NCBI GenBank assembly: GCA_045643885.1
Contig: JAZRFY010000030.1
Coordinates: 141,176 to 205,175, forward strand
DNA: 64,000 nt
Source of the DNA: RGIG4608 sp045643885
GTDB lineage: Bacteria; Bacillota; Clostridia; Oscillospirales; CAG-272
Direction: 5' to 3'
Position numbers and translations under genes: made by a program. Of the stretch, positions 1 to 8,442 are shown in pieces (the first letter of the stretch is position 1; every line of letters begins with the position of its first letter). The notes beneath the pieces are model-generated. The model was not told the origin of the DNA and did no database searches. It saw only the letters and a list, made by a program, of their open reading frames with translations.

Positions 1-870
1 TCTTTCGCACATTCTTAAAAGGCTGCTTCTCAAATGAGAGTTTGCAGCAACACCGCCGGAAAGAGCAAACGAAGTTGCTCCACTCTTATCAATAGCAGAC
101 TCAACCTTTTGTGTAATAGCCTTTACCACGCAGTCGGTATAGGAGGCTGCTACGTCCGCATAGCTTATCTCTGTTCCCTTTTGTGTGCTTGAATTGATAT
201 AGTTGAGGGCACTTGTTTTAAGACCGCTGAACGAAAAATCAAGGTTATCTCCGTGAAGTGCAGGAGATGGGAATTTGATCGCCTTGGGATCCCCCTCATA
301 AGCAAGCTTATCAAGAGCTGCACCACCTGGATACGGCATGCCCATAACTCTTGCAATCTTATCGAATGCCTCACCTGCCGCATCGTCGCGTGTAGTTCCA
401 AGCTCTTCGAACTCTGCATAATCACGAATGTGATAAATTGAGGTGTGACCACCCGATACTACAAGTGCAAGGAAAGGAGGCTTCAATTCGGGAGCACCGA
501 AGTATGCAGCTGCAACGTGTCCCTTGATATGATCAACGGGTACAAGTGGAATATTATTTGCAAATGCAAGTGATTTTGCAAAATTTACACCCACTAAAAG
601 TGCACCGATAAGTCCCGGTGAGCTTGTAACGGCTATAGCACCCAAATCCTTCAAGGTGATGCCTGCAGTATCAAGTGCCTCGTGAGTGATGCGAGAAACT
701 GCCTCGATATGTGCTCTACTTGCTATCTCGGGTACTACACCACCGTAAAGACGGTGTATATCTATCTGAGATGCCACTATATTTGATCTTATATAGGGCT
801 TTTCATCAATTATCTCTACGACTGAGGCCGACGTCTCGTCGCAAGAGCTTTCCATTCCTAAAATATACAT
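1..870 (-). CDS. tsaD: tRNA N6-adenosine threonylcarbamoyltransferase TsaD (3' end cut by window)
   Basis: TsaD transfers the threonylcarbamoyl group to A37 of ANN-decoding tRNAs as the last step of t6A synthesis in the cytoplasm. Reading from the ATG at 870, the protein starts MYILGMESSCDETSAS, the family's N-terminal signature. It later shows VSGGHT near residue 140 and TTRDDAAGEAFDKIARVMG soon after, then the SFSGLKT block. About 290 codons are in the window; the family is about 340 long, so roughly 50 residues lie beyond base 1. It follows rimI by 9 bp in the same operon, a common pairing of tRNA and protein modification genes. Motif recognition is firm. Confidence 0.96.
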   Translation of the reverse strand, partial: MYILGMESSCDETSASVVEIIDEKPYIRSNIVASQIDIHRLYGGVVPEIASRAHIEAVSRITHEALDTAGITLKDLGAIAVTSSPGLIGALLVGVNFAKSLAFANNIPLVPVDHIKGHVAAAYFGAPELKPPFLALVVSGGHTSIYHIRDYAEFEELGTTRDDAAGEAFDKIARVMGMPYPGGAALDKLAYEGDPKAIKFPSPALHGDNLDFSFSGLKTSALNYINSSTQKGTEISYADVAASYTDCVVKAITQKVESAIDKSGATSFALSGGVAANSHLRSSLLRMCER

Positions 871-879
871 AAATACTTC

Positions 880-1317
880 CTAAATATTATTTTTGACCAT
901 CACAAGAGCATTTTCTGTGGGGTCCGTATAAAAATTCTTTCTAAGTCCAAGTTGCTCAAAGCCAAGCTTTTTATAAAGAGCTATCGCTCCTTCGTTGCTT
1001 TCTCTGACCTCCAAGGATATGCTTACAATTCCTCTTTTTTTGCATTCGTCAAAAACGGCATTGAGAACACTTACTGCCATTCCCATTCGTTTAAAGGAGG
1101 AAGCAGTTGCAACGTTGATTATCTGAGCCTCGTCAAGCACCGTGCTTACAGTACAGTAAGATGCGAGCTCTTCGCCTTCGAGCAAAAGCATGCAAAAATT
1201 CAACTCATCAAGAAAAAACTCAAGTGATTTTTCTGTCCAAGGAGCAGAAAAGGTTTCCTTTTCAAGCTCAGCAACAAGTGGCAAATGCTCTTTTTTTGCT
1301 ATCAATATTTCTCTCAT
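880..1317 (-). CDS. rimI: ribosomal-protein-alanine N-acetyltransferase RimI
   Basis: A 145-residue GNAT-fold acetyltransferase of RimI length, which would acetylate the N-terminal alanine of ribosomal protein S18. The C-terminal half has the typical RimI block SLEVRESNEGAIALYKKLGF. The acetyl-CoA pyrophosphate loop is irregular: ATASSFKRMGMAVSVLNAVF stands where Q/RxxGxG/A is expected, so one glycine contact is unusual. The start ATG overlaps the comEB stop (TAATG), indicating translational coupling, and tsaD follows 9 bp later. The context supports RimI over other GNAT proteins. Confidence 0.88.
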   Translation of the reverse strand: MREILIAKKEHLPLVAELEKETFSAPWTEKSLEFFLDELNFCMLLLEGEELASYCTVSTVLDEAQIINVATASSFKRMGMAVSVLNAVFDECKKRGIVSISLEVRESNEGAIALYKKLGFEQLGLRKNFYTDPTENALVMVKNNI

Positions 1318-1811
1318 TATTTCAAAAAGCTGAAATCGGCAGGAATTGAATCATCGTTTTCAATCCAATCGTTTACATCTATCACACGGAAATTGTCCTT
1401 GTTGTCACGAATAACAACGTAAGCAATACCTGCATTGATAACCTGACGCTTGCACATCATACATGAGTCACATCCGGGAACGAGCTTTGCAGTAGCAGGA
1501 TCAACGCATGCCATATAGAGTGTTGCACCGAGCATCTGATCTCTGGGAGCGGCAATAATCGCATTTGCCTCGGCATGCACCGAACGGCAAAGCTCATATC
1601 TTTCTCCACTGGGAATGCAAAGCTTCTCTCTCATACAAAATTGAAGCTCGTTGCAGTTTCTTCTGCCACGAGGAGAACCGTTGTATCCCGTTGAAATAAT
1701 AACGTCGTTCTTTACGATGATTGCTCCGTATTTTTTTCTCATACAGGTGCTTCTTTCAGCAACTGTTTGTGCTATATCAAGATAATAATTCTCTTTTGAA
1801 ATTCTATCCAT
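1317..1811 (-). CDS. comEB: deoxycytidylate (dCMP) deaminase, ComEB family
   Basis: Zinc-dependent cytidine-deaminase-fold enzyme of 164 residues that converts dCMP to dUMP for thymidylate synthesis. The HAE motif (His79, Glu81) gives one zinc ligand and the proton-shuttle glutamate. The C-terminal ligand pair is Cys117-x-x-Cys120 within DSCMMCKRQVINAG. An additional Cys-rich loop (about residues 53-75) is typical of the family and carries a second metal or allosteric site in some members. It is the first gene of comEB-rimI-tsaD, with a promoter at 1849-1877. The B. subtilis homologue was named for its place in a competence operon; the role here is nucleotide metabolism. Confidence 0.93.
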   Translation of the reverse strand: MDRISKENYYLDIAQTVAERSTCMRKKYGAIIVKNDVIISTGYNGSPRGRRNCNELQFCMREKLCIPSGERYELCRSVHAEANAIIAAPRDQMLGATLYMACVDPATAKLVPGCDSCMMCKRQVINAGIAYVVIRDNKDNFRVIDVNDWIENDDSIPADFSFLK

Positions 1812-1848
1812 AGTTACCTCTTTAAAGGAAAATAGTTATACATAGTAT

Positions 1849-1877
1849 ATTATAAGATAAAATCCAAATAAAATCAA
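1849..1877 (-). promoter_or_regulatory. sigma-A promoter of comEB-rimI-tsaD
   Basis: On the minus strand, TTGATT (1877-1872) and TATAAT (1854-1849) are separated by 17 bp, about 40 bp upstream of the comEB start at 1811. The -10 is a perfect consensus match. Confidence 0.75.
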
Positions 1878-1922
1878 GTCTATTTTACAAATTTAGATAA
1901 AAAGATATTCCCTGCGCAAACG

Positions 1923-1951
1923 AAAAACCCGACGAATTTTCGTCGGGTTTT
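1923..1951 (-). terminator. intrinsic terminator of the aconitase X operon
   Basis: Nine-bp inverted repeat CCCGACGAA / TTCGTCGGG (1928-1936 and 1939-1947). On the minus strand it is followed by five T, and on the plus strand by TTTTATTAT. It lies 15 bp downstream of the 1966 stop codon, so it most likely ends the acnX transcripts. Confidence 0.88.
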
Positions 1952-1965
1952 ATTATAGCAAATTA

Positions 1966-2415
1966 TTAAGCTACCTCAACAGTTCCGTCTTCCTTAACTG
2001 TGATGGACATTCCGTCCTTAACGTAGTTAAGAAATTCTTCGCCAAGAGAGTCAACAACAGTCATTTTAGCCTTTTCATTGTTAAGCCAAACGTCTGCAAT
2101 AACAACGCCTGCGCCTGCAAGTGAGTCGATAGGCATTGAGAAAAGCATTGCCGCGGGCTGACGTCCCATTGCACATGCGCAATAAAGAACAAGACCGCCA
2201 GTTGTTGAACCGATTGTCTGAGGAAGGCAAAGAGCCTTGCCTGCCATCTGCTTATTGTAAAGATCGGGGTTATTCTGGTCACCACAGGTTGCCTTCTTAT
2301 CTCCAAACTGAAGAGCACCCTGGAATGAAGCAAGTGTGTTAAGTCCTGCGTGAGAAACTACTGCCTCAGCAGTTACGTTGCCGGGAGCAACTACTCTACC
2401 TTTAAATACCTTCAT
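1966..2415 (-). CDS. aconitase X swivel-domain small subunit (DUF126)
   Basis: A 149-residue protein of the DUF126/AcnX small-subunit family, which folds as the swivelling domain 4 of aconitases and pairs with the DUF521 catalytic subunit. Recognised by GSTTGGLVLYCACAMGRQPA, with the swivel-domain signature GSTTG, and by the N-terminal FKGRVVAPGNVTAEAVVS. It starts one base after the stop of the large-subunit gene (TAAGATG), so the two are almost certainly translated together and form a heterodimer. In bacteria, characterised two-subunit AcnX enzymes dehydrate cis-3-hydroxy-L-proline; in archaea they dehydrate mevalonate 5-phosphate. The former suits this bacterial context better. Confidence 0.88.
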   Translation of the reverse strand: MKVFKGRVVAPGNVTAEAVVSHAGLNTLASFQGALQFGDKKATCGDQNNPDLYNKQMAGKALCLPQTIGSTTGGLVLYCACAMGRQPAAMLFSMPIDSLAGAGVVIADVWLNNEKAKMTVVDSLGEEFLNYVKDGMSITVKEDGTVEVA

Positions 2416-2416
2416 C

Positions 2417-3691
2417 TTATTTTACCCCCTTTGTGATTTGCTGAAGTATCTCCTCGTCCGTGTAGTAACGGGCTGTTGTATATGTACGAAGCTTATTGGA
2501 GGATGTGATAACGGGCATCGACTTTGAAAGCGGATTGTTCATATACATAAGGGGACAAATATAGGAAAGAATTACACCGGTTGCCTTAAGACGAGCAGCA
2601 TATTCTGTCTTATTGAATTCCTCAATAACTGCAGGTGCAGATGTGAATACTGTGGGAATTACAACCTTAGAGTTGCCAGCTTCCTTGAGAGATTCCTCAA
2701 GGCGAACTGTCCATGTCTTGAGCTGTTCAAGGCTCATGTGAGGACAGCCCATGAAGCAAAGCTTAGGCTTTGCATCCTTGTTCTTCCAAATTACAGGATA
2801 GGAGTCATAAACTCTCTGAAGCTCTGCATCGTCAATAACGTATGTCTTTGCACCCTCTGCGATAAGGCTTTCACCAAGCTCCTTTGCTTCGGGAGTAAGA
2901 TTGTCAACGTGGTAAAGACCAACAGCACCGTTAGATGCAGTTGCAGCGCCAAAATCCTTAAGGAAGGAGCAAGCGCCATCGTCAAGCTCACTGCCAAGCC
3001 ACTTGTCAAGACCCTTGATATAAGGAACGTCTTCCATTACCTTCATACCGATTGCTGAACCGAGAAGCTGAGCCTCGGGCTTCTTTGTTGTCTTGATTTC
3101 GATTACCCAAGTTGCCTTTCTTCCCTCGTCTGTAAGAAGACCGAAGTAAGGAACGTAACCTACGATTGAACCCATGATATCGATGATACCGGAGTTTCTG
3201 TTACATCTTGCGCCAAGAACGGAGTTTGCATAAACTACTGCACTTGATTCTGCCCAAGAGAGAACCTCGCCCTTTTCGGGCTTATTGCCAACCTGATCAA
3301 GATAGCACGCACAAGTAAATGCGTTCTTATCCATAAGACCGAGAGTCTGAAGCTGTCCTTCATAGAAATCCTGCTTAGAATACATTGCAACGTTGAAAAC
3401 GATCTTCTGCAACAAATTCTGAGGAACGTTGGGATCAAGAGGACGGGGGTCTGCAGAGAATTTCTGCTCGGATACAACACCTGCATCAATAAGCTGCTGC
3501 ATAAGATCGAAAACGGGAGTCATCATCTTAAGACCGAAGCTTGTTACAAGGTGATTATATTTACTCGTTACGGGAACAAGCTTCTCTGCTCCGAAAAGCT
3601 CACCGTAACGAACTACTGTTTCCATAACTTTGGCAAGGGTTTCACCCTTCTCGCCATTAAGTATAGCCTGTTGTTCGTTTGTTAAAAGCAT
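2417..3691 (-). CDS. aconitase X catalytic large subunit (DUF521), putative cis-3-hydroxy-L-proline dehydratase
   Basis: A 424-residue DUF521 protein, the iron-sulfur dehydratase part of a split (type II) aconitase X. Segments typical of the family are the N-terminal LTNEQQAILNGEKGE, the cysteine motif LGARCNRNSGIIDIMGSIVG, and GCPHMSLEQL near residue 316. The known bacterial reaction is cis-3-hydroxy-L-proline to delta1-pyrroline-2-carboxylate. The gene lies between a flavin oxidoreductase (30 bp upstream) and its own small subunit. The divergent amino-acid ABC importer at 6086-8420 supports amino-acid catabolism. The substrate is an inference; family membership is clear. Confidence 0.87.
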   Translation of the reverse strand: MLLTNEQQAILNGEKGETLAKVMETVVRYGELFGAEKLVPVTSKYNHLVTSFGLKMMTPVFDLMQQLIDAGVVSEQKFSADPRPLDPNVPQNLLQKIVFNVAMYSKQDFYEGQLQTLGLMDKNAFTCACYLDQVGNKPEKGEVLSWAESSAVVYANSVLGARCNRNSGIIDIMGSIVGYVPYFGLLTDEGRKATWVIEIKTTKKPEAQLLGSAIGMKVMEDVPYIKGLDKWLGSELDDGACSFLKDFGAATASNGAVGLYHVDNLTPEAKELGESLIAEGAKTYVIDDAELQRVYDSYPVIWKNKDAKPKLCFMGCPHMSLEQLKTWTVRLEESLKEAGNSKVVIPTVFTSAPAVIEEFNKTEYAARLKATGVILSYICPLMYMNNPLSKSMPVITSSNKLRTYTTARYYTDEEILQQITKGVK

Positions 3692-3721
3692 ATCTATTAT
3701 CCTTTCTCTTTATAACAAAGA

Positions 3722-5791
3722 TCAGATCTTCATAGCTACGTCCCAAGCACCCCAGATAACTGTTCTAAGGTTACCAACGCTCTTAGCGTCACCGATAACA
3801 TAAACTCTGTCATCTTCAACGGGATTAGGAGTATAACCAACTGAGAGGATCACGCTATCGCAATTGATAGTCTCGCGTGTGCCATTCTTGTGCTTAACCA
3901 TAACGCCCTTACCGGGAACGATCTGTGTTACGCCTGTTTCAAGGTGTACTTCAACATTGTTTGTCTTGAAGAAGTCACGCAAATAGCTTGTGTTTGCCAA
4001 GCAAACGCCCTTAGTTACGATAAGGTCGTCCATCATCTCGATGATAATGGGCTTCTTACCCTTAAGGTAAAGGTCGTATGCAATTTCACAGCCTGTAAGA
4101 CCGCCACCGATAACTGCAACTGTCTCACCAACCTCCTTATTGCCAAGAAGGTAATCAATAGCCTCGATAGCAACGTGCTTGCCGCTGATATCAAGCTGTC
4201 TGGGCTTAGCACCTGTAGCAACGATGATCTCGTCTGCCTTAAGCTTGCTTACGTCCTTAACTTCTGTGTTGAGCTTGATCTCGATAGAAGGATATCTTCT
4301 GATTTCTCTGTTATACCAAGCGATAAGATCTCTGTCCTTTTCCTTGAATGAAGGAGCAGCTGCAGCAATAAATACGCCACCAAGCTTATCTGTCTTTTCG
4401 TAAAGAGTTACGCTATGTCCACGCTTTGCAAGAACGATAGCTGCTTCCATACCACCGATACCACCACCGATGATTGCAACGTGCTTGCTCTTCTTAGCGG
4501 GCTTAAGGTTATATTTCTTGGACTGCATTGTTTCAGGGTTAAGTGCGCAACGAGCAAGGCCCATTGTGTCAGTAAGATCCTGAGTGTTTGCATGTCCCTT
4601 GGAGGATGAGAAGTTGAAGCATCCACTATGGCAGCAGATACAAGGCTTAATCTCCTCAATTCTATCGTCAATGAGCTTTGTGATCCATTCGGGGTCAACA
4701 AGGAACTGACGAGCAACGCCCATCGCGTCGATTCTGCCGTTTGCAATAGCCTCTGCAGCAACTGCGCTATCCATTCTACCTGCGCATACTACGGGGATAT
4801 CAACGAACTGCTTAATGTGTGCAACGTCATCAAGGTTGCAGTTTTCGGGCATATACATCGGGGGATGTGCCCAGTACCAGGAGTCATATGTACCGTTGTC
4901 GGCATTGAGCATATCGTAGCCTGCATCCTGAAGATACTTAGCAGCTCTTTCGCTCTCTTCCATATTTCTACCTATTTCTACATAATCTTCGCCGGGCATA
5001 GCACCGTAGCAGAAGTCCTTCATCTTGGACTCTACGGAGTAACGGAGAGATACGGGGAATTCTGCGCCGCACTCTGCCTTGATAGCCTTAACAACCTCAG
5101 CAGCAAAACGGTAACGGTTTTCAAAGCTTCCACCGTACTCGTCTTCTCTATGGTTGAAGTATTCGATAGCAAACTGGTCAAGAAGGTAACCTTCGTGAAC
5201 AGCGTGTACCTCTACACCGTCAACACCTGCATCCATGCAAAGCTTTGCAGTCTTTGCGAATGCTTCTATGATCTCGTGGATCTGCTCAACTGTCATTTCA
5301 GGACAGATGATGTCGTGTGCCCAACGAGAGGGCTGGGGAGAGGGAGATGCAAGCTCGTGGCTTGTATCGATAACAGGCTTTACAAGTGCCCTTGTCAATT
5401 TATTTCTGTGAAGAGGTGCTACAAGCTCAGTAATAGCCCATGAACGTCCCATACCTGCAGTGAGCTGAACAAAAAGCTTAGCTCCTGTCTTATGGATTTC
5501 GTCCATATATTCTTTGAGCTCCTTGAACATCTTCGGATTCTGCCAGAGCCACTTGCCCCAGAACGTATCGCGAAGGGGTGCGATACCGGGAATGATAAGA
5601 CCAACGTTGTTGTTGGCACGCTCTAAAAAGAGCTTTGCTGCTTCCTTATCAAAGTGGCATCCACCAAGCTCAAACCAACCGAAAAGTGATGTGCCACCCA
5701 TAGGACACATTACGATACGGTTCTTGATCTCAACGTTACCAATCTTCCAAGGAGTAAAGAGCGCTTCATACTTGGGATTGAGATTTTCCAT
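3722..5791 (-). CDS. Old-Yellow-Enzyme-like FMN/4Fe-4S/FAD oxidoreductase (2,4-dienoyl-CoA reductase / trimethylamine dehydrogenase type)
   Basis: A 689-residue modular flavoenzyme. Residues 1-370 form an FMN-binding TIM barrel (PWKIGNVEIKNRIVMCPMGG; AVHEGYLLDQF; NHREDEYGGSFENRYRF). A 4Fe-4S cysteine set follows at about residues 380-388 (CICCHSGC) with a further Cys near 414. Two nucleotide-binding folds complete it: GGGIGGMEAA near 440 and GGGLTGCEIA near 560. Family members reduce dienoyl-CoAs or oxidatively demethylate amines such as trimethylamine and N-methylproline. It heads the operon with acnX, suggesting a step on a proline-like or enoyl substrate. ATG 5791 is preceded by a spaced AGGAAT-type site. 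Exact substrate unknown. Confidence 0.9.
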   Translation of the reverse strand: MENLNPKYEALFTPWKIGNVEIKNRIVMCPMGGTSLFGWFELGGCHFDKEAAKLFLERANNNVGLIIPGIAPLRDTFWGKWLWQNPKMFKELKEYMDEIHKTGAKLFVQLTAGMGRSWAITELVAPLHRNKLTRALVKPVIDTSHELASPSPQPSRWAHDIICPEMTVEQIHEIIEAFAKTAKLCMDAGVDGVEVHAVHEGYLLDQFAIEYFNHREDEYGGSFENRYRFAAEVVKAIKAECGAEFPVSLRYSVESKMKDFCYGAMPGEDYVEIGRNMEESERAAKYLQDAGYDMLNADNGTYDSWYWAHPPMYMPENCNLDDVAHIKQFVDIPVVCAGRMDSAVAAEAIANGRIDAMGVARQFLVDPEWITKLIDDRIEEIKPCICCHSGCFNFSSSKGHANTQDLTDTMGLARCALNPETMQSKKYNLKPAKKSKHVAIIGGGIGGMEAAIVLAKRGHSVTLYEKTDKLGGVFIAAAAPSFKEKDRDLIAWYNREIRRYPSIEIKLNTEVKDVSKLKADEIIVATGAKPRQLDISGKHVAIEAIDYLLGNKEVGETVAVIGGGLTGCEIAYDLYLKGKKPIIIEMMDDLIVTKGVCLANTSYLRDFFKTNNVEVHLETGVTQIVPGKGVMVKHKNGTRETINCDSVILSVGYTPNPVEDDRVYVIGDAKSVGNLRTVIWGAWDVAMKI

Positions 5792-5847
5792 AACAATATT
5801 CCTTTCTTAAGAACATATATTATAAATTAGTTTTTTATAACTAATTA

Positions 5848-5876
5848 ATTCTAACATATTGTGAAAAGACTGTCAA
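5848..5876 (-). promoter_or_regulatory. sigma-A promoter of the oxidoreductase-acnX operon
   Basis: Minus strand: TTGACA (5876-5871), 17-bp spacer, TAGAAT (5853-5848), about 57 bp upstream of the oxidoreductase start. It is divergent from the transporter promoter 140 bp away. Confidence 0.78.
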
Positions 5877-6016
5877 TATTTTTCGTGAAAATAACTGAGA
5901 ACTGCGTCGAATTTTGGGTTTTTGTATATTTTCATCACTTTTGCATATTTATGCATAAATTCATTATTTTTATTCATATTTTTTTGATTTTTTTAAATAT
6001 TTTTTCAAAAAAGCTA

Positions 6017-6045
6017 TTGACAAGTGAATATTTATGTAGTATAAT
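6017..6045 (+). promoter_or_regulatory. consensus sigma-A promoter of the amino-acid ABC importer
   Basis: TTGACA (6017-6022), 17-bp spacer, TATAAT (6040-6045): a perfect consensus match 40 bp upstream of the GTG start at 6086. This argues against translation starting further upstream in the open frame, since that would begin ahead of the promoter. Confidence 0.85.
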
Positions 6046-6085
6046 TCGTCATGTTGCAAAAATACTCACACAGGAGACAATCATT

Positions 6086-6961
6086 GTGAAAAACATCATT
6101 ACAAAAATTATTTCATTAGTTATCATACTTGCTACAATCGCACTTGCAATAGCATGCACAGGAAACAACTCTGACACAAATACAGATATCGTCAAAATCA
6201 TTGACGTTAAGCTCACAGACGAGCAGTATGCTTTCGTTTGCAAAAAGGGCAACACAGACCTTGTTGAAAGCGTAAATGCATTTATGGAAGAAATCAAGGC
6301 TAACGGCACGTTCGATGCTCTCGTTGCTAAGTATTTCGAGGGCGTTGGCACAAAAGTTGGCTACACAGTTACAACAAGTGACGTTGAAAACACAGACAAC
6401 AACCTCATCGTTGTTACAAACTGCCCCTTCGAGCCTTTCGAATATATGGATGTTGACGGCAAAATCTACGGTCTTGACATTGAAATCGCAGCTGCTTATG
6501 CAGCACATGCAGGTCTTGAGCTTCTGATCAAGAACATCGGCTTTGATGAAATCTTCACACAGGTAGAAGCAGGCTATGCTGACATCGGTATGGCAGGTAT
6601 CACAGCAAGCGCTGACCGTACAGAAATCTATGACTTCACTACTCCCTACTACGAGGCTTCTCAGAAGATAATCGTTGCAGCTGACAACACTGACTTTGAC
6701 AACTGCAAGACAGTTGAAGACGTTGAAGCAATCCTTGCTTCTCTTGTAGGCCAGTCCATCGGTTACCAGAGCGCTACAACAGGCGGCATGTACATCAACG
6801 GTGACGAGGACTGGGGTTACACCGGCTTCTCCAACATCCAGGGCAAGGCATATGCTAACGCTCAGGTTGCAATTACCGACCTTATCAACGGCAACATTTA
6901 TGCAGTAGTTCTTGACGAGGCTCCTGCACAGGCAATCGTCAATGCTATCAACGCACAGTAA
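6086..6961 (+). CDS. amino-acid ABC transporter substrate-binding lipoprotein, apparently circularly permuted
   Basis: Extracytoplasmic SBP_bac_3-type receptor of 291 residues. The GTG at 6086 is chosen because AGGAG lies 9 bp upstream and a perfect promoter lies 40 bp upstream; an in-frame GTG at 5861 precedes that promoter. A hydrophobic leader ends in a lipobox-like ALAIAC. The next ~50 residues (KLTDEQYAFVCKKGNTDLVE, then FDALVAKYFEG) resemble the segment that normally closes this family. The usual N-terminal lobe (NCPFEPFEYMDVDGKIYGLD; IGMAGITASADRTEIYDFT) comes after them. The protein ends at VVLDEAPAQAIVNAINAQ, where the missing tail would normally follow. It precedes the permease by 6 bp. 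Confidence 0.85.
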   Translation: MKNIITKIISLVIILATIALAIACTGNNSDTNTDIVKIIDVKLTDEQYAFVCKKGNTDLVESVNAFMEEIKANGTFDALVAKYFEGVGTKVGYTVTTSDVENTDNNLIVVTNCPFEPFEYMDVDGKIYGLDIEIAAAYAAHAGLELLIKNIGFDEIFTQVEAGYADIGMAGITASADRTEIYDFTTPYYEASQKIIVAADNTDFDNCKTVEDVEAILASLVGQSIGYQSATTGGMYINGDEDWGYTGFSNIQGKAYANAQVAITDLINGNIYAVVLDEAPAQAIVNAINAQ

Positions 6962-6967
6962 CAAATC

Positions 6968-7678
6968 ATGAGATTTAATTGGATCGCAAAGTTCGAAAAC
7001 TTCTTCTCTACTCTTTCAAACGAGCATTATTTAAACATATTTTTTAAGGGACTTAGCAATACTATCATCGTTGCAGTAATCGGTCTTCTCATTGGTATTG
7101 CGATTGGTACTGTTATAGCTATAGTAAAGGTAGCTCCCAAATACAAAAGCATCTATAAGATTCTTGATAAGATATGCAATGTGTACGTTACAATATTCCG
7201 TGGAACTCCCATCGTTGCTCAGCTTCTTATAGCTTATTACGTAATCATGCCCTCTCTCAACCTTAAGGTTGACGCGCTCTACGTTGGTTGCCTCATTTTC
7301 GGTATGAACTCCGGCGCATACGTTTCTGAGATTATGAGAGGTGGACTTAATTCCGTTGACAAAGGTCAGATGGAGGCAGGTCGTGCTCTCGGTCTTACCT
7401 ATGCAACAACAATGATAAAAATCATCGTTCCTCAGGCAGTAAAGAATATTCTTCCCACTCTTGGTAACGAGTTTATCAGCCTCATAAAAGAAACCTCGGT
7501 TCTTAGCTTTATCGCGGTTTATGACCTTTACAAATCACTTCTTGACGTTGGTATGGTAAAATACGATAGCATGGTTCCCTATCTCATGATGGGACTTGTT
7601 TACATCGTTTTGGTTCTCATAATCAGTGCAGGAATCAAGATCATAGAAAGGAGATTTGCTAAGAGTGATAGAAATTAA
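6968..7678 (+). CDS. amino-acid ABC transporter permease (HisM/GlnP type)
   Basis: A 236-residue inner-membrane permease with about five hydrophobic segments. It has the polar-amino-acid permease loop EAGRALGLTYATTMIKIIVP, which docks with the ATPase, followed by NEFISLIKETSVLSFIAVYD, a hallmark of this family. It would form a homodimeric channel with the binding protein upstream and the ATPase downstream. Gene spacing (6 bp upstream, 14-bp overlap downstream) indicates one operon. Confidence 0.95.
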   Translation: MRFNWIAKFENFFSTLSNEHYLNIFFKGLSNTIIVAVIGLLIGIAIGTVIAIVKVAPKYKSIYKILDKICNVYVTIFRGTPIVAQLLIAYYVIMPSLNLKVDALYVGCLIFGMNSGAYVSEIMRGGLNSVDKGQMEAGRALGLTYATTMIKIIVPQAVKNILPTLGNEFISLIKETSVLSFIAVYDLYKSLLDVGMVKYDSMVPYLMMGLVYIVLVLIISAGIKIIERRFAKSDRN

Positions 7679-8420
7679 GGATTTATATAAAAAATTTGAC
7701 GGCAAGGACGTTCTTTGTGGTATCACCACTACTATCAGTGAGGGTGAACAGGTCGTTGTTATCGGTCCTTCAGGCTCCGGTAAATCTACCTTTATTCGCT
7801 GTATCAACTGTCTTGAGGACCCCGACGGTGGAGTTATTATGTTCGAGGGTGAAAACCTTGCCGATATGAAGGTTGACATCAACGTACACCGTCAAAACAT
7901 GGGCATGGTGTTCCAAAGTTTCAATCTTTTCAATAATAAAACAGTGCTTGAAAATATAACTCTTGCTCCAATCCACATTCACGGAAAAGCTATGAAAAAG
8001 CAAGGTATGAGCAAGAAGGATATTGAAGAGCATTTTAATAAAAAGGCTATGGCATTGCTTGAAAGAATCGGTCTTGAGGAAAAGGCTCATGCATATCCCT
8101 CTACCCTTTCAGGTGGTCAGAAGCAAAGAATTGCCATTGTGAGAGCATTGGCAATGGAGCCTAAGGTGATTCTTTTCGACGAGCCCACAAGCGCTCTCGA
8201 CCCCGAAATGGTTGGTGAGGTTCTTGACCTTATGAGAGACCTTGCAAACGAAAAGCTCACCATGGTAATCGTAACTCACGAGATGGGATTTGCTAAAGAG
8301 GTTGCAAGCAGAGTTCTCTTCATGAACGACGGCAACGTCGTCGAGGACGGCACACCCGACGAAATATTCAACAACCCCAAGCACCCCAGACTCAAGGAAT
8401 TTTTAAGTAAAATTCTCTAA
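7665..8420 (+). CDS. amino-acid ABC transporter ATP-binding protein (GlnQ type)
   Basis: ABC ATPase of about 251 residues energising the importer. It shows Walker A GPSGSGKST, signature LSGGQKQRIAIVRAL, Walker B VILFDEPTSALDP and an H-loop VTHEM, in the usual order and spacing. GTG 7665 is preferred as start because AGGAG (7649-7653) lies 11 bp before it. The in-frame TTG at 7656 would be only 2 bp from that site. It ends the operon and is followed by a bidirectional terminator. Confidence 0.95.
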   Translation: MIEIKDLYKKFDGKDVLCGITTTISEGEQVVVIGPSGSGKSTFIRCINCLEDPDGGVIMFEGENLADMKVDINVHRQNMGMVFQSFNLFNNKTVLENITLAPIHIHGKAMKKQGMSKKDIEEHFNKKAMALLERIGLEEKAHAYPSTLSGGQKQRIAIVRALAMEPKVILFDEPTSALDPEMVGEVLDLMRDLANEKLTMVIVTHEMGFAKEVASRVLFMNDGNVVEDGTPDEIFNNPKHPRLKEFLSKIL

Positions 8421-8442
8421 AAATCAAATGAATTAATGTTTT

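Noticed and set aside
4628..5443. Open frame of 271 codons on the plus strand
   Set aside because: Antisense to the flavin oxidoreductase gene, which has clear motifs; the translation is Cys/Leu/Val-rich without family signatures and lacks a ribosome binding site.
5861..6085. N-terminal extension of the binding protein from GTG 5861
   Set aside because: It begins ahead of the consensus promoter at 6017-6045, would hide the lipoprotein leader in the interior, and has no ribosome binding site.
6116..6964. Open frame of 282 codons on the minus strand
   Set aside because: Antisense shadow of the binding protein gene, very Cys/Val-rich, no ribosome binding site.
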